From: Coemansia sp. RSA 922
Lineage: Eukaryota > Kickxellomycota > Kickxellomycetes > Kickxellales > Kickxellaceae
Direction of reading: 5' to 3'
Assembly: GCA_027577415.1 (NCBI GenBank)
Contig: JANBQS010000014.1
Location: 1-64,000, forward strand
Length of the DNA stretch: 64,000 nucleotides
The translations under genes were made by a program, and so were the position numbers. The notes beneath the pieces are model-generated. The model was not told the DNA's origin, searched no databases, and worked only from the letters and a program-made list of their open reading frames with translations. Positions 51,180 through 62,315 of the stretch are shown here, piece by piece; position 1 is the stretch's first letter; the number at the start of each line of letters is the position of its first letter.

Positions 51180-51186
51180 TATAAAA
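51180..51186 (+). promoter_or_regulatory. TATA box of the secreted CBM96-like gene
   Basis: TATAAAA, 96 bp before the ATG at 51283. Confidence 0.6.
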
Positions 51187-51282
51187 GCAACTACATGCGC
51201 CCAGTAAAGCTACATTTTCTATACCACACACACTCATATTCACTCTTAATCTTGATAACATTTTATTTATTACATATTAACT

Positions 51283-51840
51283 ATGAAGCTCTCCTTTGCC
51301 ATTACTACTTTTGCCGCGGCTGCTGCTGCCACGAACTACATGGTGCCCATTTCCAAGGACGCTGGTCTCGTCTACACCAACATGATGTGCGGTACGACTC
51401 CCTGCATTGACACCAACTTAAGCAACCAGCCCACGTACACCGCGTTCTTGGGTAACCGCGACTTCCGCCGTATTCTGATGAGCTACACTCTGCCTAGCGA
51501 TGTCACCGACATGTCGACTATCCAGAGCTGCACGCTGATGCTCCCGCAGCCAGCCTCATCATCTGGAACCGGTAGCTTCTACTCGCTGTCTATCTCGCCA
51601 TTGACTGGGGACTACGACGCTAGCACTGTCACGCCAAGAACCGCTCCTCCATCTGCCCCATCGATTGCGCAGTTTAGCTCGACTGACAACCTTATGCCGC
51701 CTACCGTTGACGTTACTGATGCCTGCAAGGCTGCTGTTGGTGGAAATGTCGGCCTGATGCTCGACTCTTATGGCGGTCCAGTTACTTTCCCTACCAAGCT
51801 GGGCGGTTCTACTGCTCAGCTCATGGTCACCACCATGTAG
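51283..51840 (+). CDS. Secreted protein with CBM96/DNRLRE-like domain
   Basis: 185 residues. Signal peptide MKLSFAITTFAAAAAA, cleaved about residue 16-18. The mature part fits the jelly-roll pattern of DNRLRE/CBM96 domains: MVPISKDAGLVYTNMM, a DTNLSN segment, NRDFRRILMSYTLPSD (the conserved R-x-L/I strand), TIQSCTLMLPQP, a variable loop, VTDACKAAVGGNVGLMLDSY. Likely extracellular, binding wall polysaccharide. Two Cys pairs could form disulphides. A strong TATA box and A-rich leader suggest high expression. Domain call by pattern only. Confidence 0.65.
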   Translation: MKLSFAITTFAAAAAATNYMVPISKDAGLVYTNMMCGTTPCIDTNLSNQPTYTAFLGNRDFRRILMSYTLPSDVTDMSTIQSCTLMLPQPASSSGTGSFYSLSISPLTGDYDASTVTPRTAPPSAPSIAQFSSTDNLMPPTVDVTDACKAAVGGNVGLMLDSYGGPVTFPTKLGGSTAQLMVTTM

Positions 51841-54800
51841 ACTGCGACAGATGATCTTGACGTATAGTTGTCGTCATTATTAGCAACTACATGCTTTCTT
51901 ATTTTTGGTTCACCTTTTATAATTATTCATGATATCATGAGTATTAAACATGCTATTATATGTTAGGGCTGTTGATCAACGTTATGTCGAATGGTATTTT
52001 CTATTACTCCAATACGCATGTCGATGGCTTTTGTGGTCAAATGTTTACTATTTGTAACTACGCCAAGTGTGGCTTGGCTCTTTGCGCAAGTACCACTGCT
52101 TATAAACAATGCGGCAAAGTATCACATGGTCAATGCAAGTCAATCAACTCTCTTGCTATATTACAACACACGCTAGCAGATACAACATGTGGGAGGTGTT
52201 TGCTTGAGCATATCTCTCAACAATCGATCTTGTTTAAAGTGACATCACCATTGATGCCATCTCGTAGCTGGTCAACGCAGTATAACAGAGTGAGAATAGG
52301 AATAGAGTGCTTGTGTTTCTTTGTCTTGTCGTGGATAATATATTTGGATGCACATAATGGTAGCCATATCTCGGATCAATTGTTCTCTTTATTGTCAGCG
52401 AGTCCCCCTTGTTGGTAATAATCGGATACGCTTGGCTTTAGTCAAAGTATTCGGACTTCTATAGACACATACATGGAAACGCATAGCCATACGGCTCACC
52501 CCTTTTCGGCACACAGCGTCAATTATTTTGCCACGCAACAGGAATCGAAAATGCGTCAATTTTGGCGTCACTTTATTTGTTTGGATCAAAGTCGCATATG
52601 CCAATCAAAAGTGGGCTTGAAAAAATAGCAGTAGACGTTCTGAACGATACTGATTGGGTGTGACAAAATATTTGGGGAAATAGTCTGAGCAGTAAGGATA
52701 CCTCTACATTCCGCTATCAAGAATGAGGGGAGGGGGCATGACCAAGCCACAAAACGGGGGAATGATCCCCCATTTTACGCACCGCTATGCTGCCGAGAAT
52801 GCGAAAAACGTGAGCCAAGATCATGCGACAAAATAAAAAAAGAGGGAGGTGAGGGACAATTCATTTAATTACCTAGCGCCTTGAACCCCGACAAGATAAA
52901 GAGTGGGGAGAGGATTAGGTGATGCCTGAATACTAAAAAAAAAGGCGAGAGCTAAAAAAATTAATTAGCAAGCTGATGTGGCGAATAATTGTCCCATTTT
53001 GCAAGCAATTGCAATAGGTGTAGTCCGCAATCAGCACAAAGACAAATGTCCACAGGCATGTTTGGAGGCTTGGTTGTTCTTGGATATAATTAGCTTCGGT
53101 CGCAAGTGGCAAACACTTTGACATGGCCAACAATAGGCTGTTAAATGCTTTTTTTTTTATCTGAGAAGCGCATACAGATACCCGTGGCCAATGCAAGGCA
53201 TCAGGAGCCATTACCCAGTTGATCTTACCAATTGATGCTGATATGGTGATAAATTGCATAGCCCACCTTTCTGAGAGCGGGTGGCGGCGGGCTACAGCCC
53301 CCACCTCCCCCGTTTTTAAAATAAATCCCGTTGCGACAGCCAACCAGAAGAGCTGAATGCGAGAAAATGTCAATGGACTGGTGATCTGGCGGGAGTCAAG
53401 CCGGGGGGATGTGGCCGCCGCAAGGCGAAATCCGGACACTCGCATTTTCATTGGCGGATACAACGCAATAAACGCAAAAAAGAGGGATCTCGGGTGGGGG
53501 GATATTTTGAGCAATGGCGATTTTGTAAGTTTCAGTATCAGGTGTCCAAGGCAAGCTTGTCTACGCCACAATACTCGGTTGGGATCAATTATTCTGCTTC
53601 TTTTTGTACATGCAAAGCCCCGCTGAAAAGAGAGAGCCCGCGGGTAGAACGCGAAAGCCCAAGTAAAAAAGAGGGGATTAATTTAAACGGGCCGAGTTGA
53701 AACAAAAACTAGAGAGGCTGATGATCGCCTCTTCTCGCTCCTCTCTACAAAAAGTATTCTATTTATTTCTAATATTCACTTTGCTGGCGATACGGATTGT
53801 TTGAATTTAGCATATCCACATCCATTTAATATTTAGATTTTCGGGTGACCTATATTTTATAGTGTCCTTTCGTTCCCTAAGAGCGAGCGGCTCGACCAAC
53901 CCCAAAAATAGCCATCGCTTGTTCGTTAGTGCGTACGCACTGGGACAGTTATAGGGTCGTGTTTCAGTTCTCCACACACTCTTGCTCAAATACCGTCTCG
54001 CTAGAGTGCCTGATTTTCAGACACACTGAGCTAGCATTCTGACGGTACAGTCTTTATTTGGCATCCCTCACCTCCCTCCTTTCCCCCCTCCGACATCAAA
54101 GTCGGGCCTACGCGCTTGCTATCGAGCTGTCTGCAATACTACCTTTTCTTCTTTACCCCATCCACAAGGGATCTGTTCTTAACTGCTCGAGTCCTCTTTT
54201 TCCCTCTCCGGCGCAACCAAAAAAATAGTATTTCTACTGACATAACTTTTTCTTTTCGTTTTTTTATTCTCAAGTTTGTCTGCTCCGTGATGCTCACCTC
54301 GCTACGATTCTAGCTAGAGCAATAACTTTTATAACGGCGCTTACTTTCTTTTTTAAACTCCCCCTTTATTATTTATTCCCGCACTTCTGACTCACACTCG
54401 CACGCTCGATAAAGCCGTAACTTTTGACGCGTACCTCTTTGCGACGCGTATCCGTCGTATTACTATTTTTATTTGGCCGGCCTAGGTGCTTGTATAGCGA
54501 CATCACAGTTCAAGGTAACGTACTCTATATTTTGTCCATCATGATCTACAGCCGATTACCAACCTATCGATTGAATTTGGCGATGTTGTTATTGTTTAGC
54601 TGCGCTTGCTTCCTACGCGCGCTTAGGCCATTTTATTTTTCCATATCGTTATCGGCTGGCTCAAAGCTCAAACGAGCACAATATTTTGCAGACAACAACA
54701 TCCCCTCAGCGCATTTCAGGCGCTTCCTCCCCCTTTTCCTAGAACCCCTGTGCCCCGACATCCCCTAAAACCACACTAGCCAATCGTTGGCGTCATCCTC

Positions 54801-55654
54801 TTATTCCCATTGCCTAAATGACAGCTGCAGCGTACTTTGCGACTCTCTCCCACCACTTCAAACTTGGGGAGGGAGAGTGACATGCTAGATTTACTCTGTT
54901 ATGCATGAGTTCTGACTCCCTTCTTGGCCATTTCTTGCAAAGGGCGATGCGTGGGACGCTCCCTTTCACCCACGTACTGCCCTGGTGTACTGTCTGGCCG
55001 TATGCATGCATCGAGCTCCATTTGCTACAAGTACACAAATATTCAAACGCTAAAAAGTACTGCAAAGTTGCCTATTACCTGCACACTTGCTATTCCCTCT
55101 TTTGCTGTACATCTGAGGCTGGGTCAGTCCCGAAGCTCGTATTTATTATACCGGGGGTTACGCCTCTCGTATGCACCAGGATTATTTTTTCGTCCATCCA
55201 CAATAATCTGCTTCACCACCTTTTAGTCTGGATTTTTATTTACACATCCCTTGTCGATATTTTATTCGTCATATTCACAGAGTTTTATTCTGTTGCTCGC
55301 ACATCTATCATTGGCGCTTCAAACCACTTTGCGGTGTTTAAATCTTGTCTGAAGATTTGTTTAGTTCTATTTTTACACTTTTTTCGGATCCATCTCAGTT
55401 CCAGCTCCGCTTTTACAACTTACACTCTTGTCTGTTTACTTTTTTTTTTTTCACTCCCTTCCAAAATTTTTATATATCTGACTTGCCCTCTTATTTCTTG
55501 GGTTTACAGTCCCTTCGTTTCTCGATACACATCTAATCGTCCGCCGCGTTTTCTTTATTTTTTTGGTCACTCTTTATTCTTGTTGTACTCTTATAGACAA
55601 GCCGCATTTTTCCATTCATTTCAGCACTTTTTTCAGCCAGTTTCGTAACCAAGG
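51841..55654. other. 3.8-kb gene-free stretch before the DUF3020 regulator
   Basis: No coding frame here is convincing; the longest (212 codons minus at 52933-53571, 247 codons plus at 54905-55648) lack ATG support or motifs. From about 53980 to 55650 the plus strand is pyrimidine-rich with many CT and poly-T runs, as in a long transcribed leader. This is likely the extended promoter and 5' leader of the regulator at 55655. Confidence 0.5.
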
Positions 55655-57796
55655 ATGAACCAGAATCCCTTTGCCTTTTTTTCGTCGGACGCCAATGGGT
55701 ACCCTCAGCTTCCCGACCCTTTGGGTCAGAACCCTTACTTGGATGCACGTACCAGTGGGCTATTACTCAAGGACGACTCTCTGCACACGTCGACAATGTC
55801 TCAGGCGTCGCACGAGACAGACTCTGACCCCTCGACGCCGTCAAAGTCGAACAAAAAGTCTGACCGTCGCGCTCCTAAAAGCAAGGCCGAGGTATCCGAG
55901 CGCATGCGGAGATGGCGTACGGAGAACGCCGAGAAGAACCGTCTCAATGACTTGCGTTGCCGCGTCTACCGTCAGGCAAGAATAAGGTTTGGCAAGGATC
56001 CTACGCCTGAGCGGGAGGCTTGGATTCAGTCAGAGATATTCCGTAGACTAGAACGTCGTCGGTTGCGCGAGGTAATGAAAGGCGGTAGTGGTTCGATACC
56101 TGCACCGATGGGTAGCCCGATGGGTAGTCCGACGTCTATGGAGATGGGGTTCGGAGGTCATGGTGGTGCTATTACGAGGTCGCGGAGTACCGTTCACCCG
56201 TTCCCTATCCATATGGGCGGCCCCAGTGGCGGCAGCTCTGACCATGTCATGGGCTTCAGCACATCTTATGCCATGATGACAGGCAGTAACGTGTACGACC
56301 CGTCGCAACACCACGGACATCAGCAGAGCCAGCACCAACAGCATTACGGCGAGAACGGTAGCGTTGCTCACCATGGACACTCGCATCATGGTGGTCATCC
56401 TCATCAGCAGCATATGCAACAGCAGCAACATGGCAACTATCTACCTCAGGCACATGGATACGCTCACCACCAGCATCAACATCAGCAGCAGCAGCACCAC
56501 CATCAACAGCAACAGGCTCAGCACGGCGACCACCAGTTAGCTCATAACTTTATGACTGGTGCATCGGGCGCGCTTCCATCGGCGGATATCTACAGCGGAT
56601 TCAAGTTTATCAGTCCTTTGTATCCAGGTCGTCTCCTGCCATCTCAGGGCGTAGACCCTGCTCAGCCTACCGCTCAGTCGCTCTACGCTACTCAGTCCCA
56701 GTCGTATATGCATTCGCAGCAGCAGCAACAACAAGCCCAGCAACAAGGCCAAGCCTCGCATGCAATGCCGACACACTCTGTGCCTTCCCACCAGCCAGCA
56801 CAAGTACCGTCATCCAGGGACCCAGCCTCAGCAGCAGCAGCCGCCGCCGCAGCAGCCGCCGCTGCAGCAGTGGCCGATCTGTCCAGCTCATTCCAACTCC
56901 CGCAAGCACCGGCTCAGAACATTTACCCGTATTACCAGGAGTCAGTTCCAACCTGGGAAGCAAATGCCAGCTCGGCCGAGATGTCTAACGGACAATCGCA
57001 TTCATCGCCATCGACACCTACAGAGACTCTAGGATTCGGTCAGTCCCAGTATACTTTGCACGCGGTAGACCATCAGCCAGTCTACTCGGTAGTCTCGTCC
57101 AATTCCCTCCCTGGTGTAGAGTCGTCAGCTACTGCGTCCACATCGTCGTCGACAGCGCAGACATCGGCCATTGCTGCGCTTAACATGGTCAACCCCATTG
57201 CCAACGGTTCCATGGTCGTCTCTGCGCCGGATTCCAGTGACAGCATTACTCAGCAAAACGATAACAATGACTCTGGCGCCGAACCGGATTTCTCATCAAT
57301 GGCGGCCGCCGTTGCAGCAGCTGCCGCCGCAGCGGTAGGCAACTCCTCTGCGTCGACTAGAATGGAAGGAGGATCCTCGTCAGCCAATAATGGCTACCTT
57401 TACGGGTATCCAGGGACATCCACGTCACCTTCCTTGAACAACGTCGCCAACAATCTGTTTTCGATGAGACAGCTCGGCCCACAGCAGAGTATGACCGAGT
57501 CTAACCCAGATGCAACAGAGTCCGTCAATAACCACGCACCAGTCGACCGTTTAGCCGCGGTAGCTGCTGCCGCCGCAGCTGTCTCCACCTCATCGTCGGT
57601 CGCACCACTTGTATCTGGTAAGCCGTACACCGATTCACAGCACTTGTCGGATACCCACGGATTTATTACCAACTCTGAGCAATCGCAGCAGCAAGGTGGT
57701 GCTGACGCTCATCATTTGCGTCGCAATATGGTTCAGTCGCCTTCGTTCAACGTCAACGTATTGTCGGATAACGTCCAGTTCCAAAACTACTCGTAA
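55655..57796 (+). CDS. DUF3020-domain putative transcriptional regulator
   Basis: 713 residues, ATG at 55655 (MNQNPFAFFSSDANGYP). The only ordered part is residues about 75-135: KAEVSERMRRWRTENAEKNR, then LNDLRCRVYRQARIRFGKD and WIQSEIFRRLERRR. This is the fungal DUF3020 pattern RWRxxNxxxNRxNDLRCRV, a basic helix pair likely to bind DNA. The rest is low complexity: Gln/His runs (about 220-290), poly-Ala (about 395-408, 550-565 and 630-645), and Ser/Thr/Asn-rich stretches, typical of activation domains. Nuclear role is inferred. The unusual 3.8-kb upstream region suggests complex control. Confidence 0.8.
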   Translation: MNQNPFAFFSSDANGYPQLPDPLGQNPYLDARTSGLLLKDDSLHTSTMSQASHETDSDPSTPSKSNKKSDRRAPKSKAEVSERMRRWRTENAEKNRLNDLRCRVYRQARIRFGKDPTPEREAWIQSEIFRRLERRRLREVMKGGSGSIPAPMGSPMGSPTSMEMGFGGHGGAITRSRSTVHPFPIHMGGPSGGSSDHVMGFSTSYAMMTGSNVYDPSQHHGHQQSQHQQHYGENGSVAHHGHSHHGGHPHQQHMQQQQHGNYLPQAHGYAHHQHQHQQQQHHHQQQQAQHGDHQLAHNFMTGASGALPSADIYSGFKFISPLYPGRLLPSQGVDPAQPTAQSLYATQSQSYMHSQQQQQQAQQQGQASHAMPTHSVPSHQPAQVPSSRDPASAAAAAAAAAAAAAVADLSSSFQLPQAPAQNIYPYYQESVPTWEANASSAEMSNGQSHSSPSTPTETLGFGQSQYTLHAVDHQPVYSVVSSNSLPGVESSATASTSSSTAQTSAIAALNMVNPIANGSMVVSAPDSSDSITQQNDNNDSGAEPDFSSMAAAVAAAAAAAVGNSSASTRMEGGSSSANNGYLYGYPGTSTSPSLNNVANNLFSMRQLGPQQSMTESNPDATESVNNHAPVDRLAAVAAAAAAVSTSSSVAPLVSGKPYTDSQHLSDTHGFITNSEQSQQQGGADAHHLRRNMVQSPSFNVNVLSDNVQFQNYS
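56320..56525 (+). repeat. CAG/CAC-rich tract coding Gln/His
   Basis: Trinucleotide-type low complexity (CAGCAGCAG, CACCACCAT). Related CAG/GCC tracts at 56717-56750 and 56829-56870 code Gln and Ala. Likely length-variable between strains. Confidence 0.8.
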
Positions 57797-57953
57797 GAAA
57801 AAAATTAATTTTTATTCCTCTCTTGTTATTTCGTTTTCTTATTTTTTTATTTCAACATCTCTTAGTCTTAGTAATCAGTTCAATTCAGTATTTTGTCATA
57901 TACATAATTCTTATATTATTTCACGTACTCTGTTCACAAAAAACAATTCATTT

Positions 57954-60900
57954 TCACCCCGTCATATCGTATGCAAAGTATACAGACATCCAGGCATTAC
58001 GAACAACTTTGTCTACAAGCTTTGAATCGGGCAAGACTTGCTCCGCAGCACAAGCCTTCGCGGAGCTAATCAAGTCATCAATGAGATTTTGTATCGCCTG
58101 CGCATCACGTTCATTAACCGAGGACGAGGCAGCCGCCGACGCAGCGAGACTGGCGTTGCTAGAAGAAGCCAGAGCAGACCGTCGACGCTGCTCGCCAAAC
58201 GCCAACTGTTCTTGCTGCTGCGGCTGTCCTATCACTGGAGCCACAGAGGGATGTTTAAGATTGGGCACTACTCCAGCATACCTCAACATCCAAGACCGAA
58301 TAAACGCCGAGTCCACAACGACCTGTTGGAACTCTGTCACGGTCCGTAATACACCCGGGTTTAGCCTCAGAGCCTCGATGGCAGATTTGATGATCTGCAT
58401 GGCTAGATGAAACAGAATCTGCCCAGACGCCAACGATGTGATGCGCTTAGGGAATATGTCAACACGCTCGGCGAATAGTCGATCAATGTTCGATAGGATG
58501 TGTGCGTGCAACAGCGGGTTGTACCCAGTAGACTGCTTAGGTGCTGATAGCGAGGGTTTGTCATTACTGACGCCTAGACGTAGGGCGTTGGCCCCCGTGA
58601 ATCCACCAATAGCCTGCTGCTGTTGCTGAGTCGGATATGTCGATAACGGCGATTGATAGTCGGAGATATGCTCACTACTGTGCGCACCAGTCTGATACGC
58701 CTCCAACGCCTTGATAGTGGCCGAGAACACCGGATCGTAGAACAGGGCGTTAGTATCGCCCTCGACCTGCTTCATCCAGCGACATATGCTCAGCCACACG
58801 TCGCTCACCGATGAAACTACCGTTTGTGGAACCAGATCCACAGAAGATGTAGCAGAATACGTCGAGATACGGCGACCAATGACATTATCGTCAAGCGCAA
58901 TGCGGTTGAAGGGGTCGTAGGGGTGCATGTTGAGATAGTCGGACGAAATGTCTTGCCCAACAGTCATCACAAAATGCTTGACCAGCTTTTCTGCCACTCC
59001 ATGCCACTTGGCAGCATGCTCTGCGCGATGCGTGTTTAGCACGCCGCCGGTCGACTTTACACCGCCAGTGGTAGCAAACGTGCCTCGCCTACTGGTAGCA
59101 CTAGCCATCGAGTCGTTACGAGCAGCAGCCAAAGATGCGGTAATCGAGTAAACACGGTCTGACGACATAGGCGGCTCGCCAGAGGAATCGTTGTTACGCG
59201 CAGGAAAACTCGTCAGCAAGTTACTTGTCGACACATCCGCTGAGCTCAACGTACTGTTAAGGCCCGCCTGTTTCGACGCCCCGCCACCTAGATTCTCATC
59301 CGGCAATATCGAAATACCATGCTCACACAGCTGGTAAATGCTCTGCGTCAGTGTCAACTCAAAATCAACAGCAAACCGGGCCAGCAACAGGCTGGATACT
59401 GGATCGCTAAGCGTACTGATACCGAATTGGGCCATCGGCGACTCGGCAATAGCTTCCTCAACGTAGCTACGTGTACCGTGAATGGGGTTAGCCAATGAAG
59501 CGTAGAGAAATGCGTCGGGTATCCAGCTACTCATCCAGGTATTCAAGCAGCGGTCCAAGGTCTTGATAAAAGTTTGGCGCATCCTCGTAGCACTCTGCAA
59601 TACCAAGCCCGTCGATGGCCTATAGTCCTCGTCATCTTCGTCCAGCATTTGGCTAGCTTCGATATCCAGATAATGCTGGACAACAGTCTCGAGCAGTGGG
59701 TTGACGCGCTCAAGCACTTGCTGAATGAGCCAGCTCTCCACGTCGGCTAGAAACACGTGGAGTGGGGCATTCCGGTTTACTGTGTTTACTAGCCACGGAC
59801 GATACCTGCGCACCGCCAATGTAGAGTTTCGATGGAGCGATAACGAGCGGCGCAATTGCTGTGATTGGTGAGGCATATTAGCAGCGCCAACTACGTCGGC
59901 CTCGGGTAAGGATGGCCGGCCCCCATCGTCCGGAGACTCGTGCACGCCATCGATAATAGCGTTGGAGTGCGATCTAAAGTGACGAGTGCGTCGCAATGCA
60001 CCAGTACGGCTACCACTAGCCACGTTGTTGTGGACCAACAGGCGGGCGGTGGCGGCAGAGGCGGTGCTGGCCCGACCCAATCGTTGAGAACTACTGGGAC
60101 CACCTCCCATGGTTGCGTAGGGCGCCAATGCCGGCGACAGCGACGATGAGGCAGTCAGTGGAGCCGAAGGTGGATTTCCCAGCGCTTCAAAGGCCGAAGA
60201 CACGGCGCGGGCATGAGCCAGGCCACGAGCATTAGCCAGCGGCTGCTGCGTTACCACCTGCAGTGGCGAGTGCGGGGTTGGACCCTGCGTAGCTCCGAGT
60301 CCCATGGGCGACGAGCTAGGATCTGGGCCGCCACCTCGGCGCTCCATAGTAGACGGCATCCCACCCGTCCAGGTGTTTGATAGCACGGATCCAGAGCGCT
60401 GGTGTTCAGGTGGTGGGTGCGACGTCTGCGACCCCGTACTCTTAACAGACGCATTGCGCTGATGGCGGCCGCCCATGACACCCGAGTTACGTGGCAAACT
60501 ACCCATGTTACCTCCGGCAACAGCAGGTACTTGTAGTGGTGTCGATACGCCCTGCGGAGCATCGATCTGATCTATGGACGGATCAAAATAGTACTCAAGG
60601 CGCTCGATCATATCGCGCACAATAGTGTGCAAGGCGCCATCGACCAAGCGCTGCTGCCACTGTGCGACCACTCGCTCCATACACTCATTCAGTCCGCCGA
60701 TACGCGCCAGAATGGGGAATCTGCTGGTATACGCCACCAGCTCATCTACCTGAGCCAAGTACGCCGGAGCGTTAGCCTGAGTGGCGTCGTCCGGAAAGTG
60801 GATCAGACTATCGATGATAAACTCATACTCAGTACTCCACTCTTTCATGTGCTCAGCGAATGCCCGCTGCGCTTCGGTGAGTTGGCTGCTGCTCATTGCC

Positions 60901-62234
60901 TGCCACCCGACTACCAGTTGATCGCGCCGCGTGGTGCTATTAGCTGCCGTTGCTGCTACGGCTGCTGACGTCATTAGCGGAACTTGGCCGTCTTCGACCA
61001 GTGGCGACAACAGCCCTACTACTGTACCTTCGGTGGTAGCCTCAAGCAACGACATGGTTCGGCCGTTCTGCGCTCCACTGCCAATGGGATGGCGTGGCTG
61101 TAAAGTCGCCGTAGTCTGATCCAGAAGCCCGCTACCAGACGGAGACACAAACTGCGAGGCAAATCCAACAACCAAGCTACTCCACGCTGGCAGATAATGG
61201 TCATTAAAGTACGACAAGCGCGTGGTTCCCGCAGTAGGCGTGGTAGCTGGAGGCACGACTGATGACCCGCCACCACTCGGGTCAACAGGGTCAAGCGGCT
61301 CATCTGCGCCATGCATCTGCGTAGGGTCGCATACCGTTGGATACTTATACGAGCCGTCGAGCGCCTGGTTCCGCACGGCACGATTCTTAGCGCCCTGGAT
61401 GTCCAAATACTCTTTCCACAACTCTGATGTACTCTCCGGACGCAGCAGCACTAACAGCGAGGCACATTCAGCGCCCTCCGCCAACCCAGTCGCTTCATGC
61501 CTCCACCGAGCCCAAATGGTAGCCTCTACACTGGCCATAATCTCTTTCCCGTCCTTTTCCACTTCCACAAACACGCCCAACTGCCTGTAATGCTCCAAAA
61601 GCGGCAAAGTGCGAGCCCAAACACGGGCAGCTTCCACGAACTGCGCCTTGCTAATATAGCGATTGAGCTCATCGGGCAAGTCAAACAGAAACTGCAATCG
61701 CTTCAGTGTTCGATGTTCCTCGTTCAACCGTGAAATGGCCGTACGGCGCTGGGCAAACTGTGCGTTAACAGAGTCGGTACGCAATGAGATGTCGTTGACG
61801 CGTCGTGAGAGTCGCTCCATTTCGGCGTCCATGAAATCAGCGTCCGCCTTCATCTTGCCAATGGTCTCGGTCGCACTAATAAACTTGCTATAGTTTTCGT
61901 AGACCATTGTCTTCATATCGCCGTCGATCTGTCGTACTTGGCTCACTAGTTGAATATCCGTTGCCAAGAGCTCGCTTACGCCTTGCTCAAGCAAAGCCTT
62001 TTTCAGGTATTTGCGAGCATCGAATGCCTGTGTGTCAATGTCCAAGGGGTTGGGCGGGAGCGTTTTTGCTGGTCGTCGTAGTGGTGGCTGTAGCTGCTGC
62101 TTGAGTGAGCTCGATGCAGGCGGTCGATGCTGCTGCTGTTGTGGTTGCGGAGGTTGAATTTTGTAATATGCACGCAGCTTTTCCCGCGCCTTGCCACGCT
62201 CACTGGCAGCCGGTGAAGTTCCCGAATCAGACAT
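57954..62234 (-). CDS. VPS51: GARP/EARP tethering complex subunit Vps51, expanded
   Basis: Tether for endosome-to-Golgi vesicles. 1426 residues from MSDSGTSPAASERG; the frame stays open further upstream without homology. Residues about 50-90 read NPLDIDTQAFDARKYLKKAL. Next come VRQIDGDMKTMVYENYSKFI and SATETIGKMKADADFMDAEM, the best-conserved Vps51 segment (human LMRENYNKFISATDTIRKMK). Then TLKRLQFLFDLPDELNRYI, as human LLRKLQFLFELPSRL. Human VPS51 is about 780 residues; the excess is mainly Ser/Gly/Pro-rich insertion (about residues 600-830). A second helical part with LFAERVDIFPKRI and a final KVVRNAWMSVYFAYD follows. Divergent from the TAF1-tail gene; convergent with the regulator at 55655. 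Confidence 0.88.
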   Translation of the reverse strand: MSDSGTSPAASERGKAREKLRAYYKIQPPQPQQQQHRPPASSSLKQQLQPPLRRPAKTLPPNPLDIDTQAFDARKYLKKALLEQGVSELLATDIQLVSQVRQIDGDMKTMVYENYSKFISATETIGKMKADADFMDAEMERLSRRVNDISLRTDSVNAQFAQRRTAISRLNEEHRTLKRLQFLFDLPDELNRYISKAQFVEAARVWARTLPLLEHYRQLGVFVEVEKDGKEIMASVEATIWARWRHEATGLAEGAECASLLVLLRPESTSELWKEYLDIQGAKNRAVRNQALDGSYKYPTVCDPTQMHGADEPLDPVDPSGGGSSVVPPATTPTAGTTRLSYFNDHYLPAWSSLVVGFASQFVSPSGSGLLDQTTATLQPRHPIGSGAQNGRTMSLLEATTEGTVVGLLSPLVEDGQVPLMTSAAVAATAANSTTRRDQLVVGWQAMSSSQLTEAQRAFAEHMKEWSTEYEFIIDSLIHFPDDATQANAPAYLAQVDELVAYTSRFPILARIGGLNECMERVVAQWQQRLVDGALHTIVRDMIERLEYYFDPSIDQIDAPQGVSTPLQVPAVAGGNMGSLPRNSGVMGGRHQRNASVKSTGSQTSHPPPEHQRSGSVLSNTWTGGMPSTMERRGGGPDPSSSPMGLGATQGPTPHSPLQVVTQQPLANARGLAHARAVSSAFEALGNPPSAPLTASSSLSPALAPYATMGGGPSSSQRLGRASTASAATARLLVHNNVASGSRTGALRRTRHFRSHSNAIIDGVHESPDDGGRPSLPEADVVGAANMPHQSQQLRRSLSLHRNSTLAVRRYRPWLVNTVNRNAPLHVFLADVESWLIQQVLERVNPLLETVVQHYLDIEASQMLDEDDEDYRPSTGLVLQSATRMRQTFIKTLDRCLNTWMSSWIPDAFLYASLANPIHGTRSYVEEAIAESPMAQFGISTLSDPVSSLLLARFAVDFELTLTQSIYQLCEHGISILPDENLGGGASKQAGLNSTLSSADVSTSNLLTSFPARNNDSSGEPPMSSDRVYSITASLAAARNDSMASATSRRGTFATTGGVKSTGGVLNTHRAEHAAKWHGVAEKLVKHFVMTVGQDISSDYLNMHPYDPFNRIALDDNVIGRRISTYSATSSVDLVPQTVVSSVSDVWLSICRWMKQVEGDTNALFYDPVFSATIKALEAYQTGAHSSEHISDYQSPLSTYPTQQQQQAIGGFTGANALRLGVSNDKPSLSAPKQSTGYNPLLHAHILSNIDRLFAERVDIFPKRITSLASGQILFHLAMQIIKSAIEALRLNPGVLRTVTEFQQVVVDSAFIRSWMLRYAGVVPNLKHPSVAPVIGQPQQQEQLAFGEQRRRSALASSSNASLAASAAASSSVNERDAQAIQNLIDDLISSAKACAAEQVLPDSKLVDKVVRNAWMSVYFAYDMTG

Positions 62235-62315
62235 TACTATTAAAAAAGGATGAGATGTAGAAAAAAAAGGCTTCAATTGAAAGTCGCAAGAAGAGAAAAA
62301 TAACGAAGACCACTG

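Noticed and set aside
52933..53571. 212-codon minus-strand frame
   Set aside because: No motif; the translation is an irregular mix without domain pattern, and the region looks like leader or promoter DNA.
54905..55648. 247-codon plus-strand frame just before the DUF3020 gene
   Set aside because: Phe/Ser/Leu-rich translation produced by pyrimidine-rich DNA; likely a 5' leader.
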